Shown here: positions 22,171-35,497 of the stretch, one piece after another
How positions within the stretch are numbered: the first letter of the stretch is position 1
How the letters are laid out: each line of letters opens with the position of its first letter
Assembly (NCBI GenBank): GCA_033439255.1
Contig: CM065878.1
Span: forward strand, 4,960,001-5,024,000
From: Hericium rajendrae
Lineage: Eukaryota; Basidiomycota; Agaricomycetes; Russulales; Hericiaceae
Reading direction: 5' to 3'
Length of the DNA stretch: 64,000 nt
The notes under the pieces: generated by a model
The model's database searches: none
What the model was told of the DNA's origin: nothing
What the model saw: the letters and a program-made list of their open reading frames with translations, nothing else
Program-made: the position numbers and the translations under genes

Positions 22171-23740
22171 AGAGCCTGCGCCATGATGGCATAGGTCGAG
22201 GAAAAAAATCGATCACCGGCACCATTCTCGATACGACAAAGCAAGCCGACATGCGGGAACATCAGTGATGTTCATGGGTATGGGCGGACAGTGACAATAG
22301 ATGAGGGACGACGGAAACAGGGGAGAGGGAGAAAAGGGACGGAGGTAAGTCCCGGAAGCCATGGGTTATATTGACACGCACGGGGAACACCTGTTCCTCC
22401 GCGCATTGTGCCGGGGCCTTGGTCTCCGGCCGCATCTTCCGTGTTTCCGTTCGTTACGTGTCCACCTCTGTCTCTGACATCTGATCCAATTGGTCAGTAG
22501 GATTATTCTTATTGTACATGGGTATGCGGCTCTGCTGCTGCATGAGTCTTAGCATATATCTTACCTACTGTAGACAATTGATACAAACCTATTTCTCTCT
22601 CCGAAATCATTTGTAGTGTCACTGGAACTGTTGCGAAACATTTCGGTACGATCTTGTGCATTATTGTATTATGGTGGACCAAAAATGGAAAGCTTGTCGG
22701 TGAAGGTGTCGACACCATTGCGAGCTTGCCATGAGCTCATAAGTGTTATTGCTTGAGGATTTCTGGTTTAATTGAGACTGTCCGAAATAATATGAACAAA
22801 ACATGTACTGCATGAGACTTAAAATAAAATGGAGAGATGACCGCCTTTCGAAGATGCGGTCAGGTTGGGTTGGGTTAGAAACTACTCTATGGTTAGACTT
22901 TCCCAGACGCCGCATGCCGAGCACAAGCACCACAACAATGCCATCTCCTCTGATCTCTGCTTACTGCAACAGCAAGTTTTCCTAAAATAAGAGTGAGTAC
23001 TTGTTTTTGTGCGAGCAGAGCACCAGACATGGACTCGAGCCTTGCACACCAAGATGACATTCCGGGCATCGGTACTCTCCTTGGCCGCGTCGTCAAGCAT
23101 CGCTGCAACGGCGATCTACGGCTAGGTGTCACTCATTCTGCCGTGAAGGCTTGGCTGATATAGCTATTTACAGAACAACCTCAAATCGTGTCCCTCAAAT
23201 GTCTGCCTGCATTTATGGAGAGCAATTCTCTAATGGCCTGCTTCGAACATTCTGCTCGAGTCCTTATACTGTCTCAGAGATTCAACCCAAACTTCACAGA
23301 ATCAGAATTCTTTGCGAGCGAGATCTATGGCTTTAATTTCGGGACTGATCACCGGTCATTGTCGGACATAGGCAGAAATTCTGCCATCATTCGGTGGCAT
23401 TAAGCTGTAATGTGTGTGAGAGAATGTGGATTCTGCGTCAAGTTCCGAGTTGCCAAGACAGTTTACGTTGACTTCTGGCCTGAGTTATTTTTGCGGGTAG
23501 CCAGGAAGGATTTTCCGACGTTTCGAGGGCAGGGGGAGGGTGGTCCGTGTGTTCCTTCATTTTCTATTTAACATCCCCCGTCCTCAGCTGCAAAATGCAC
23601 AATTGTCTTCTGATCACCCATTCTGTCGAAGCTAGCAGTACACGGTACGTGTTATTTACTTGACTCACCTTTTCGAGACTTACCCTATTTTTGTGATCAG
23701 GTCCTCAAACTGCTGACAGGTAAGTAACATGCTCGTTATT
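22170..23740. other. AT-richer gene-free tract in B1
   Basis: Counterpart of 8,741-10,317, aligned along its length with many substitutions and small gaps. Nothing recognisable is encoded. The empty MITE site lies at its right end near 23,740. Confidence 0.4.
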
Positions 23741-25017
23741 TGATGTCGAGACCGCGATGCTGGCCGCCTCGGTGGGCAAGTTTGCGTAGAGTGGCAGGTG
23801 ACACGATATGATGCCCGCGGCATACTGATCTTGCGTCGGAGGTGAGTTTCGGATGCTTCTGCAGCTGGTGTTTTACTCACCCATATGCCAGCAGCCTCTT
23901 CACGCCCCCATCCTCTTTCAGCGCAGCGCCGTCCTCATGCATCGGGCGTCATCATCAAGTTATCGCGGTGCTTCGCCCTTCCCACAGCCATCTTGCCTGC
24001 CGCGCGGACTGCCGTTCTGCCTGCGCTACACTGCTTCATCGACGATCACGCCCACCTGCCCACTTCCAACGCGCAGATGGTGCCCGATCCCCATCGCGCA
24101 TGCTGCCGCCCCATCTCTGCACATCCGAGCACGTGCTCCTCCAACTGCTTGAAGATGCGTATGACGCTATCTGATGCTGCAGATCTGGAGCGCGTCTTCG
24201 TTCAAGCTGGCTGAATGGGTCACCACAGGTGAGTTCCGCAGTCGATTCAGCAAGGCGATGGCACTTACCCGTGTTTCGTGACAGAGACGTGTCACCGTGG
24301 GCCCAAACCTTGAAGATGCGTATGACTCCGTCTGGCGCACAGATTGAGGTGAAATGGCATCGCATTTATCTGTAATGACTGTACATACCGTCTTGTGAGT
24401 CTCGCAGTCAATTCGCAAGGTGATGTTGCTTACCGATATGCCATGAAGGGCGACGTGATCCCGACGCACTTCCCACGTTCATCTGAGAACGTCGCCATGT
24501 TTAAGAACGCTGGAGACGCGTATGACGCCATCTGGCGCAGCGAATACAGGTGTGGGGTCGGCTGAAGGGTGTCAAGCTTGTCTGGGCTGGACTGTTAGGT
24601 GAGTCTCGCAGTCGATATCTCGCGGGGATGGTACTTACTTGTGCTGTACGCAATGCTTCCCCTTCCCATTTCTCTGTGCTCGCTCTCGTTTGGCCTGGAC
24701 GGTGTGCAAACAACTGAACTCGTGCGATTGGCGATCGCCTCGCACGTCCCGGCGCTGCTGTGCTCCGACAGCTTGAAGCCGTTTGATGCGAAATGAGATG
24801 TAATACTAACCTTCTTTCATGTTTCGCAGCATTCGTCGCGTTTCTGCGGTCTTCCCCTTTCCGTAGTCTTTGATACTTCGTAAGGTAACTGAAACAGCAC
24901 CATCACCAATACCGACCAAATTGACTGCTGAGCCATTTTACAGAGAGCCAGTTTTCGCGTTCTGCACGGAAATGGTGCGCTTGTCAGTATTGCAGCATTG
25001 GACGAGGCGTAGCGGGA
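23741..25017 (+). repeat. EDAYDxxW field and right end of B1
   Basis: Counterpart of 10,484-11,605. The motif frames read EDAYDAI, EDAYDSVW and (G)DAYDAIW near 24,150, 24,312 and 24,510. A plus-orientation motif with one mismatch (GGCGTCATCATCAAGTT) is at about 23,946. Near 24,776-24,945 about 170 bp are present that unit A lacks at 11,514-11,540. Confidence 0.4.
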
Positions 25018-27497
25018 AGGAGTGCAGATTAGCAAGGTGAGATCAGGCGGAAAGTTCAGATGAAAAAGGCCTAGCTAATGGCAAGCAAGTCAGTGCATGC
25101 CAGATGGTTGATAAGGCTTGAGACTGACGCAGACGTGCGTCATCGTCAAGTTACCTGTCGCGGCGTCGATTTTCGAGAAGAAACGTACAAGGACGACTAC
25201 TGGGCGTCATCGTCAAGTTATGCGGCAGCGCCCAGTGGCCTTCGACATCCTACGAAGATGGCACCGCATGCCCGAAGTTATTTAGCAAGATGTCGAGCTG
25301 GGGAGACAGATAGAGAGGGCCGCATGGTACGTGATCAACCGCCATGTTCGTGAGAGCTGCGAGATGATCAAGGCGCTGCCTGCGCTGCCGTGTCCGAATC
25401 CAGTTGCTCATCGTCTCACCTGCAGAACACAGCGGCGACAGCAACGCCGCCCGACAGCGTTCTAGCGGGGCACTGCATCGATTCGTACCCGAAAAAGCTG
25501 ACAATAAGCAGGCGGGGTGGAGTTGGAGGCTACGAGGTAAGAAGATCTATCATTCCTTCCTCATCTACTCTAGATAACTGACATCTGACAAGGCCCCAGG
25601 CTATCGGGCGTCATCGTCAAGTTCGCCCCATGCCTCGCAGGCATCGAGAGCCGTGACGAGAGCGCCCCGCGCCTCGATGAGAGGGAGATGGTACGTACCT
25701 TCGAAACACTCCTTAGATCGTTCTAATGGCCTCTATGTTCCCGTTACTATCCAGTACGGGGCGAGTGACACGAGACACCGCCGTAGGCGGGAGATCTCGT
25801 GCGCTGTCTGCATGATGGATAGAACCGGGTCCAAATTGCGCTGGACAGCCGCTGGCCGCGAAGGGGACATCGTGGAATTTGGCGGGAGTGCGCCATCCTG
25901 GTTCTTCAGTGTCCGGCCCTCTTGCCATAACACTGAAGCCTTGGTGCTCGACTCGCATGGTACGGCGGTAGGCGAGACTCGCCGATCGCACTACGTCGCT
26001 CAGATCGGTGCCCATCGCGACTGTCGGGCCCGTCGTGACGTGTCTATCTGGCAGACATCGGGTGGCAGACACCGCGTGCAGCAGTCCGGCGGAGTCCTCG
26101 TGCGCTGCGCTGCTCAATGCTGTTCACGCGGACACAGCAAGGAGCTGCGAGTTGCCCGGCAGACCTTGATCGCACTGCGGTCGAAACGCAAGTGGCGGCG
26201 CGGAGATCGCGCATCTCTAGAACGCGCCAGGCGGGAGCCTGCTGAATGGCACGGCGACTGGTAATAGGCTCATGGATGGGGACTGTGGTGGGCGACTGCG
26301 TTCGTGGGGAGTTCCGGAGTTCAATTCGCCGCGATATCGCTGTAGCACGGTCGCGGGCAGCATCCTTGAGAGGCTGTGAGCGCGAGCTCGGAGAGAGATG
26401 GCGCCAACGTACGAGATGACAGGGTGCTTGCTATGCCCACGCCGTGCTGAGCACTGCGCATTAGTCGTCGTCGTCGGCGCTGATTTTTATCGGGGGACGG
26501 GACGTCTGTTGCTGCGGTTTCACATGGATATCTCGCTGTTGATGTGCGCGTTACTGACGGCATCCTGATTGCGTTTGACGGAGATCCTGGCCAACAGAGA
26601 GACGGGTGCCTTGTTGGAATCGCTGTCTGAGCGATTACGGGTTTCCGTCACTTTAGGCGGAGGAATGCCCGTGAGTGCGGTATGGTGCTGCGCCTTATGG
26701 TCAGCGCGCCCAAATGCGGCGGCGTCTGTCTCGACATGAAGCCATAAAGCGCCCGGCGCGCGGGCGGCGTCATCGTCAAGTTAGGAAAGTTGCGGTATAG
26801 CAGCGTCCAGCAGCGCGGGATTCCTCCCTCACCATGCGCGCAGCAGCCTATCATAACGAGAAGGCGGCGGGATACGCGCACCAAGCCCGAGTCGACGCGC
26901 CCAGCCATAGCGCACCCCGTCCGCTCATCGGCGCCGAATCCAGCTCCGGCCTGGGCTCGCAAAATCGCGCCCAAAAGCCTCGCAGCGCCGCTACAAAAAC
27001 AGCGTTCGGTGCGAGCCCTGGGATCGTCGCTCGGGATACTGAGCGCGCCGCCACGGCGGAGGTGCGCGGCGGGCTCCTCGGGACGCGCCAAATGGCCCCG
27101 GAACGGCGAAGCGAGGGCGTCATTCGGTGCGCCTGGGCGTGCGGACTCCGGGGATGTGTTGTGCATGGCGTCGGACCGTGGCAAATTGGCAATATCGCCG
27201 TGTTTCTGCGACGGGATCGGCGAGCGAAAGGCGCCGTTACGCACTGCAGTGCCATAGTGAGGCCGGCAAGTGGCGCGCTGTGTCTCAGCGAGCTTAGGAA
27301 CGCGTCGCTCGACGCCGTTCGCAGTGTAGAAGGGGCCGTGTTGCGAGTGGAAGGGGGCGGGGTGCGCGGATCGGGATGCGCGAGATCGCCTCGGAACGGC
27401 GAGATGAGGACGGCGTTTGGTGCGCCCCGTCACACCGAGTCGGGGAATGTGTCGTTCGGGGCGTCGGACCGCGCGCACACCCCGTAAATGCTGCATG
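25018..27497. repeat. GC-rich repeat field left of AA9 copy 3
   Basis: Copy of 1-2,480 with no difference that I noticed. It carries plus-orientation short motifs near 25,137, 25,202, 25,606 and 26,766. No gene seen. Confidence 0.5.
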
Positions 27498-28068
27498 AAC
27501 GCGGGGTGAGGAGCGAGATCGCCAAGTGAGAGAGGGCATGCGTACCTGGAACGGTTTGCGGCGCTTCGACTGCTCAGTATCATCTAAGTCGGCCCTTTCT
27601 GAATCGCACACGTTCGGCGTCGGATTTGGGGTGCTGAACGGCGGGGATGTGTCTCGAGGGCATGGTGATGTGCGGTCGCCGTGTCCGACGCGTCTCGTTT
27701 AAGTGCTGAGGATGAGATTGCTGCATAGCGCGTGTCGCGTCGGTCTTTCGATTGCGAGCTTGTCGTCGTGTGGGAGCGCAGAGCGTGAATGCGGAATGAG
27801 CGCGACAGTGAACATAGTCGAAGTTGAAGTGCAAGCGCACGCGTCAAATTGACGCGGACGCGCCGCGGCGAACGAAACAGCCAAGTCCCATATCGCAGAA
27901 CACGCGCATGTCTTCGAAATATTGAACGACAACTACTACAATAATGTTACAACTACAATAAAATACACCCCACCCCACTAAATACACCAATAAAACTACA
28001 CCCCGCTCATAAATACCTCGTCAGCGTCATTATCTCGTCAGTATCGTCTAACCCGCGGTCGCCAGCGA

Positions 28069-29209
28069 TCACGAGTGCCCAATGAACCCCCTCAGCGCCG
28101 TACTCCACCGCGCGCGCTGCACATGCCTTGCGTACGCGCCCGCCCCGCGCACGAGGCTGCGCTTCGCGTTCGCGGCGTCGCGCTTGCGCAGGCCGCACGT
28201 CTTGCTGCCGCTGCTCGTGCTGCCCTGCGGCGCGGCCGTGCTCGCCGGGCGTCCTGCACTGGTGGGCGAGGACGGAGTCGCGGTGGAAGGAGGGGCGGAC
28301 GCGGTGACGGTCGCGCTGCCGCTGAGCGCGCCCGACGGGGCCTGGCCGCCGTCGTCGGAGGCAGAGTCGGCGGGGGCAGCGAGGTTGGAGACGGGCGGGC
28401 CGGGGAAGACGTACGTGTTGCCGGGGTTGAAGACGTCCTTGTCGAAGATGCCGGGGTCGGTGTCGCTGTACGCACCCGGGAAGCTCACGAGGTCGGCGGC
28501 GTCGGGCTGCGTGGAGCCAGAGCCGGCGACGCGGACTTGCGTGCAGGAGGGGTAGAACTCGGCGCCGCCGAGGGAGTCGGCGAGGTGCAGCGCGATGATC
28601 TCGTGCCGGATGAGATAGTCGCCGGGCGCGAGGGCGGTCGGGAGCGTCACGCTGATCGCTTGGCCCTGCTCTGTGTACGGGTGAGGAGGGAGGGGGAGGG
28701 GGAGGGGAAGTACGCACGGACGTCGGCTTGGAACCACTGGACGCCGTTGGAGTTGGGTTTTTGGCCGAGCTGGTCGATTTTGAACCATTGGGCGCCGGTG
28801 CCGTTGAAGGTGTCGCAGGTGCCCTGGCAGCGCGCCATGTAGGTCATGAGCGGGCCGATCTCGTGCGGCCACTGTGCGCGCGTCAGCAGCATCTCCACTG
28901 AGAAGTAAAGATACGCACATTGGTGTTGTCGCCGTCCTTCCAGAGGAACTGGACGACGCTGCCGGGGTTGGCGGGGGCGACCTGGGACGCGAGCTGGGCG
29001 GCCTGGCCGCAGAGCATGAAGGGGTTGTCGGCGCCCTTGACGGGGCCGATGTCGTCGATCTGGCGGATGGGGGACGGGTTGGATTTCCCGTTGGGGACGT
29101 TGCCGACGTGGGTGGTGCCGTCGATGGTCACGTTGGCGAGGTAGCCGTGGGCGAGGGCGGTCGGCGCGAGGGAGAGCGCGAGTGCGAGGAGGAGGGCGGA
29201 GCGGGACAT
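28069..29209 (-). CDS. AA9 lytic polysaccharide monooxygenase, copy 3
   Basis: Exons on the minus strand are 29209-28919, 28871-28718 and 28670-28069, giving 348 aa. The protein appears identical to copy 1. The only gene difference I see is one base fewer in the C-rich tract of intron 2 (47 instead of 48 nt), which splits the unspliced frame but not the spliced protein. Copper-brace histidines (HGYLANV, WPHEIGPLM), HEIIALH and the axial tyrosine (EFYPSC) are intact. Confidence 0.94.
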
Positions 29210-29324
29210 GGTGGGTCGACTGGTGGCTCGTCAAGAGCGCGGGGTAGGATTAGAAAAGGGAGCGGGGAGCGTGGTAGGTGGGTCGGGCGATTGAAGGCCA
29301 TTGTGTGCTGCATGGCTGCAGACA

Positions 29325-29545
29325 ACGCGGTAAGGGACACTGCGCCTCGAGGCTAGCGCTGCGTGACGCGTCGGGCAAGTGACCGCGTTACGGGCGCTTG
29401 TGCTTGTGGGCGCGAGTTCGTTCTCACAGGGCAACTCTTTAAGTCTGCCTCTCTCGTATTCTGCCTCGGCATCCGATCCACGATCTCGCGTCGCCCGTGG
29501 GACAATGTACCGAGGGCAATAGTGAGACTTAGTCGTATTTCTTGT
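29325..29545. other. Diverged patch upstream of AA9 copy 3
   Basis: Against A1 (4,310-4,515) this stretch has a small insertion (CGGTAAGGGACACTGCGCC) and many substitutions, while DNA on both sides is virtually identical. The insertion word CGGTAAGGGAC recurs next to AA9 copy 4 at about 42,096. This looks like a conversion tract from another unit. Confidence 0.6.
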
Positions 29546-30129
29546 ATCTAAAGACCCCAGGGAACTCAGTTGTGCAGTTCCCCTTCGCCGTTTTTCTTGT
29601 AGCTAAGGACCCCAGGGCACCCAGTTGTGTGCTCGACTTGTCGTATTTTCTGATATCTACAGGGCTCCCCTTCTCGCGCTGAGTTCTCTCATTTACTGAC
29701 CCGTGTGCGCTGATTGGCTTCGCGCTTTCTAGGCTTTTTTCTGACCTTTTCTGCCCGATCTCGCCCTGCTAACTCGCCCTCCTCCCTGCTTCACGGCGTC
29801 AAATGCGGCGATACCGCAGCAAAGCGTACGGGACACCTGTCGCATCCTCGTGCAGAAAGAGCCTGCCATTTCCATTCAGAGGGCGGACATCGGACCCCCA
29901 TCGAACGGCTAATTAGCCAATTCGATCCGTATTGACCATGGCTTTGCATGGTATCGGAGGCGAGTGAAACGGGACAAGAAGGTCGCAGGAACGCGACAAA
30001 CGCTGCGAAAACGAAAAGGCAAGTTGGTGTATAATGTCGCACGAAACGGCAACTTCAACTTACCATCATCCAGACGTGCAGCAAGTCCGACATACGGATG
30101 TGAGGGCCCCGTCGCCGAGATTTCCAACC

Positions 30130-30790
30130 ATCGGAGGTAACTTGACGATGACGCCCGTCCTCCGCGATTGGCGCACGCTCGACGTCACGATCTCGAAGGC
30201 ACTGGGAGGAGTTGGACGAAATCGACGGACACGTACGCGGTAATCGACTCCGCGCCCCGCGTCGCCGACGAGATTCATCAACCCGTCGCCCGTCACGAGT
30301 CTTCCGCGACGCGCGGCAGCGGCAGCTCGTCGACCTTGATGATGACGCCCTCGGGCTGTGATTGAGGCCGCGCGGGAATCCGGATGGTGTCTAGGGAAGC
30401 CGGGGCAAACAGCGAGCTACCCGCGCAGTGGACGCGATCGATGACGGCGATTTGCCCGTCGTGCTCGTCAGATGAGTCCAAAGCAACGCGTTCGCGCGCG
30501 TGGTACTTGACGATGACGCCCTCGTGGTGTCAATGAGGCCGCGCGGGAGTTCAGATGATGTCCATGGAAGTCAGCGGGTCTCATACTTGACGATGACGCC
30601 CTTGGGGCGCGAACGAGAGCGAGGCCGTGCAGGAGTTCGGACCGCGGTACAAGACGGCGATCGGTTTCTCGGCAGCTCTGCGGAGCGCGATTGAAGTGTG
30701 CGAGGGAGCGCGTACGTGTGCTGGAGCGGCGTATGCGACGCGTCGTACTTGACGATGACGCCCTTGGGCGTGGTCACGGAGTCCGCAAGA
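30130..30790 (-). repeat. ACTTGACGATGACGCC motif array in A2
   Basis: Copy of 5,100-5,760, with the motif near 30,139, 30,505, 30,585 and 30,747. No gene seen. Confidence 0.6.
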
Positions 30791-30929
30791 TCGTGCGCGA
30801 CATGGAGCGAAGGTCGAAGGCGGTGGAAAAAGGATCTGAGGAGCACAGCGCGGAGCGACGGGATGGATGACAGGTGCGCTCCTGCGTACGAGAACAGTCG
30901 GGGCGCGGCAGATTCTGACAACATGCGGA

Positions 30930-33770
30930 AAGGTAAGCACGTTTTCCTCGCAAAAGACCGTGGTACAGACGTACTTTGTCATGCAGGTCTCGCGATGGGC
31001 TGCGCCCATCGCTCGCAGACGATGACCGCGGCGGAGGCTCGCTGACAGGAACTCCGCGCGTATAACCTTCGAGCGTGCCTGCCGCTCGGCGCGGGCCTCG
31101 AAAGGTTGGAAATCTGTGCGAAAACATCTGTTTCCAGAGGCCTGGTAAGTATCTATTCATCCCAGCTCATTCCGATTGAGATTGACTTACCAAAACACGA
31201 AACGCCTCGCAGAACCCGCAGCATACACGCGTGAAGACACCCGGCGGGCTTCGCCCGCCTCCCGCCAACCACGACGTGAGCATCGCACCGACGCTCACTT
31301 CGTAGGTTTTGTCCTATTGACCAGTCGGCCGCTCAGCGCGGGCCACTGGATCCTGGGATTTCGGGGACAAAAAGCGGGATCTCTATGCGTCCAGGTGAGC
31401 ATGAAAACATCTCGGCTAATCGTGACTGAAAACGGCTCACATGGACATAAAAAGCATTTCGTAGACCCCCCAGAACCCGTACCCTCCACGCGCGGACACG
31501 GTCGGCGGGCTGCGCCCGCCTCGCGTCCAGCGGGGCCGTGAGCGTCAAATCGACGCTCACGCCGTAGGCTTCATCTTGTGGACCAGTAGGCCGCTCGGCG
31601 CGGGCCACTGGATTCTGGGATTTTGGACACAAAAGATGATCTTTCTACGCATCCAGGTGAGCATGAAAATATCTCGGCTAAACCTCACTGAAAACAACTC
31701 ACAGCGATGTAAATAGGCATCTGGCAGACCCGAAAAACCCGCGCCGACCGGCGCCATTGCGTACGGCGGGCTACGCCCGCCTCACGCCGAGCCTGACGTG
31801 AGCGTCGCACCGACGCTCACTCCGCGGGCTTTGTTCTATGGACCAGTAGGCCGCTCGGCGCGGGCCACTGGATCTTGAAAATCCGGTGAAAAAAACCTGA
31901 TCTTTTGGAAGCCCCGGTGAGTGTCCGTTGACCTCGGCTAGTGACAGTGGAAAATGACTTACAGGATCCGAAAACGCAGTGTGCACGCAACCAGATACCG
32001 ACTGAAGGTGTCCGTCGGGCTACGCCCGACTCCGCATGCAAGACGCTGACGCAGGATGCGAAATGAGCACCAGCGCAGACCATAGGGCGCGGCGCTGGCT
32101 GGACTGCGCCCAGCAGCGCGCAGATATCATCAGGGCCAGCAAGGCCCTGACATCGAAGGCTCTGCTCGAAGGACGTGGTCGCCGCTCGGCGCGGGCCACT
32201 GGACCTCAGAAAAAAGGCATCAAAAAGCGACATTCTGAAGGCCTGGTGAGCATCCCTTTCGCTTGACTAATTCCACTGCGAAAGACTCACCAGGGTCGTC
32301 GCAGAATGTCCTTATATGACGCGGAATGACTCCCGATGGCGCGCGGAGTCGGCGGGCTTCGCCCGCCTTCCGCACCCGCGATATCGACATCGATGAAATG
32401 TCGTTTCCGACTCCGAGTCCCTCACCTACGAGCGTGGTTGCCGCTCGGCGCGGGCCACTCGACCTCAGAAAAAGGCTCCCGAAAACGAGTTTCTAAAGGC
32501 CTGGTGAGTACGACTTTCACTCGGCTAATTTCACTGCGAAAGACTCACCAGGGCCGTCGCAGAATGTCCTAATATAACGCAGAATGATTCTCGATGGCGC
32601 GAGGAGTCGGTGGGCTTCGCCCGCCTCCCACGCCCGTGATATCGACATGGGCAAACTGTCAACGCCGACGCCGAATGCCCCACCTACGAGCGTGGTTGCC
32701 GCTCGGCGCGGGCCTCTGGACCTCAGAAAAAGGTGCCCGAAAACGAGTTTCTAAAGGCCTGGTGAGTACCACTTCCACTCGGCTAATTCACTATGAAATG
32801 CTCACCATGACGGTCGTAGAATCGCTAAATACGATGCGTGGAATAGCTCCCGATGGGGTTGGGAGTTGGCGGGCTTCGCCCGCCTCCCGCGCCCGCAATA
32901 TCGACATCGACAGACTGTCGACGTTGATGCCGAATGCCCCACCTACGAGCATGGTCGTCGCTCGGCGCGGGCCTCTGAACCTCAGGGAAAAGGCGCCAAA
33001 ACCTGGTTTTTGGAAGCTCTGATGAGTGCTGATTCGACTTGGCTAATTGCGGTAAAAGGGGCTCACCGAGACGCGAGAACACGATGTGCGAACCGCGGAA
33101 GCGAGTCCCATGCCCGCCGTGCACTGCATTGGATCCCACATACCCAACGCTGCCAGAAGACCCAGGCCGAGCTGCAGCACGGAATACGACGGATCGCACG
33201 TCCTCCACCGTGCCTATCAGTGTGCGAGTGACGTCAGGGCCGACACCACAACAACGAAGGCACTAGGCCGAGAGGATGATTGCCGCTAAGCGCGCGCGGG
33301 CCATTGAACCTCGAGACGTCGACGGGAAAGTCTAGTGTTCCGAAAGTACAGGTGAGCACTTGTGTATCACAACTAATTGCATGGAAACATGACGTACCAG
33401 ATGCAGACGGCACGGCGCACACCACAAGAGCGTGCATCGCGAAAGCGTATATCGGGCTGCGCCCCAAGTACGTGAAACCGTTGATGCAAATTTCGAATAT
33501 CTTGCTCCATGGGCGCGCAGACCACGGGCCCCGAAGCCTCTTCAAATTCATGCGCCAAACTCCTGCTTTTCTGCAACTACAGGTCAGCCCTAAAGAAATC
33601 TTGACCAATAGCAGCATAAGAATACTCACCAGGGCAACATTTCAGCCTCGAGAACATATGCAACAAAGTGTCGATGGATTACAATGACGCAGACTGCGAG
33701 CCTGCCTCGGTGGTGGGCGGCAGACAATAATACCTGCGATTCCCGAGCACTAGGTGAGTATGTATATGAA
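30930..33770. repeat. ~260-bp satellite in A2 (9 units)
   Basis: Copy of 5,900-8,740 with two single-base losses in homopolymers (near 32,470 and 33,005). The nine-unit order and the mirror cassettes are unchanged. Confidence 0.75.
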
Positions 33771-35347
33771 TGCGCTGATTAAAGGATAATGTACTCACCC
33801 GATTGAAGATTCTCCGTCTGTTTCAAAGAAAACACAATTGCCGGGCACAGCTATGCTTCCAGTGGTTTTCATGGGTAGGGGCAGACAGTGACAATGGATG
33901 AGGGACAATGGAAACGGGGTGAGGGGAGAAAAGGGACAGAGGTAAGTCCCGGAAGCCGCGGGTTATATTGACACGTACGGGGAACACCTGTTCCTCCGTG
34001 CATTGTGCCGGGGCCTTGGTCTCCGGCCGTGTCTTCTGTGTTTCCATTCGTTACGTGTCCGCCTCCGTCGCTGACATCTGATCCAATTGGCCAATAAGAT
34101 TATTCTTGTTGTACATGCGTATGCAGCTCTGCTGCTATGTGAGCCTTAGCATAAGTCTTATCTACCGTAGACAGTTAATATGAACATATCACTCTCTCCG
34201 AAATTATATATAGTATCATTGGAACCATTGTGAAATATCTCGGTACGATCTTATGCATCATTGTATTATGATGGACCAAAAACGGAGGGCTTGTCGGTAA
34301 AGGTGTCAATGCCGTTGCGAGCTTGCCATGAGCTCACAAATATTATTGTTTGAGGATCCAGTTGAATTATTGAGACTGTCAGAAATCAAATGAGCAAAAT
34401 ATGTACTGCACGAGACTTAAAATGAAACAGAGAGGTGACCGCCTTTCGAGAATGCAGTCCAGTTGGGTTGGGTTAGAATCTGGGGTTAGACTTTCTCAGA
34501 CGCCGCATGCCGAGCTTCGCAGCGGTGCTATCTCCTGTGATCTTTGGCTGCTGCAATAGCAAGTTATCACTGTCTGATCATCCTACAATAAGAGTGAGTA
34601 CTTGTTTTTGTGCAAGGAGGGACCAGACATGGACTCGAGCCTTGCGCACCGAGATAACATTCCGGGCATCGGTACTCTCTTTGGCCGCGTCATCAAGCTT
34701 TGCTGCGGCGGCGATCTACGGCTAGGTGTCATTCATTCTGCCGTGAAGGCTTGGCTGACATAGCTATTTACAGGACAACCTTAATTCGTGTCCCTCGAAT
34801 GCTGCCCGCATTTACAGAGAGCAATTCTCTAAGGGCTTGCTTTGAACATTCTGCTTGAGTCCTACTCTCTCAGAGATTCAACCCAAATTTCAGACTGGAA
34901 ATTTTCTGCGAACGAGATTCACCGCTTTAATTTCGGAACTGATCACCGGTCGTCATCGGACATAGGCAGAAATTCTGCCATCATTCGGTGGCATTGAGCC
35001 GTAACATGTGTGAGAGAATGCAGATTCTGCGTCAAGTCCTGAGTTGCCAAGACACCTTACGTTGAATTCCGGCCAGAAGGTCCCGAGTTATTTTTACGGG
35101 TAGCTAGGAAGGATTGTCCGACATTTTGAGGGCAGGGGGAGGGTGGTCCGTGTGTTCCTTCATTTTCTATTTAACATCCCCCATCCTCAGCTGCAAAATG
35201 CATGGTCATCTTTTAATCACCCATTCTATCGAAGCTGGCGGTATATGGTACACGTTATTTACTTGGCTCACCTTTTCGGGACTTACCCTGGATTTTTGTG
35301 ATCAGGTCCTCGAACTGCTGACAGGTCAGTAACATGCCCGTTATTTA

Positions 35348-35497
35348 CTGTACCATTTCGATCGTAGGCTCATGAAAATTGGGTGTGACCAACTTTTGAA
35401 AACCCAATAAATCGAAAGAAAATTATTGGCGTCAGAAAAACCTAGGCTCATGGGTCCCTGTGACCTGTGACATGAGCCTACGATCGAAATGGTACAG
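35348..35497. mobile_element. 150-bp Tc1/mariner-type MITE (copy in A2)
   Basis: Same element and same site as 10,320-10,469, flanked by TA. It was copied with the unit rather than inserted independently. Confidence 0.9.

Larger units (their letters stand above)
11606..25017. repeat. Array unit B1
   Basis: Second unit. It starts where GCGGATTAGCGAAGTGAGATC matches the start of unit A. It is longer than A because the left field has an internal duplication (about 1.3 kb), the 260-bp satellite has 13 instead of 9 units, and about 170 bp are inserted near 24,776-24,945. It lacks the MITE. Confidence 0.9.
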
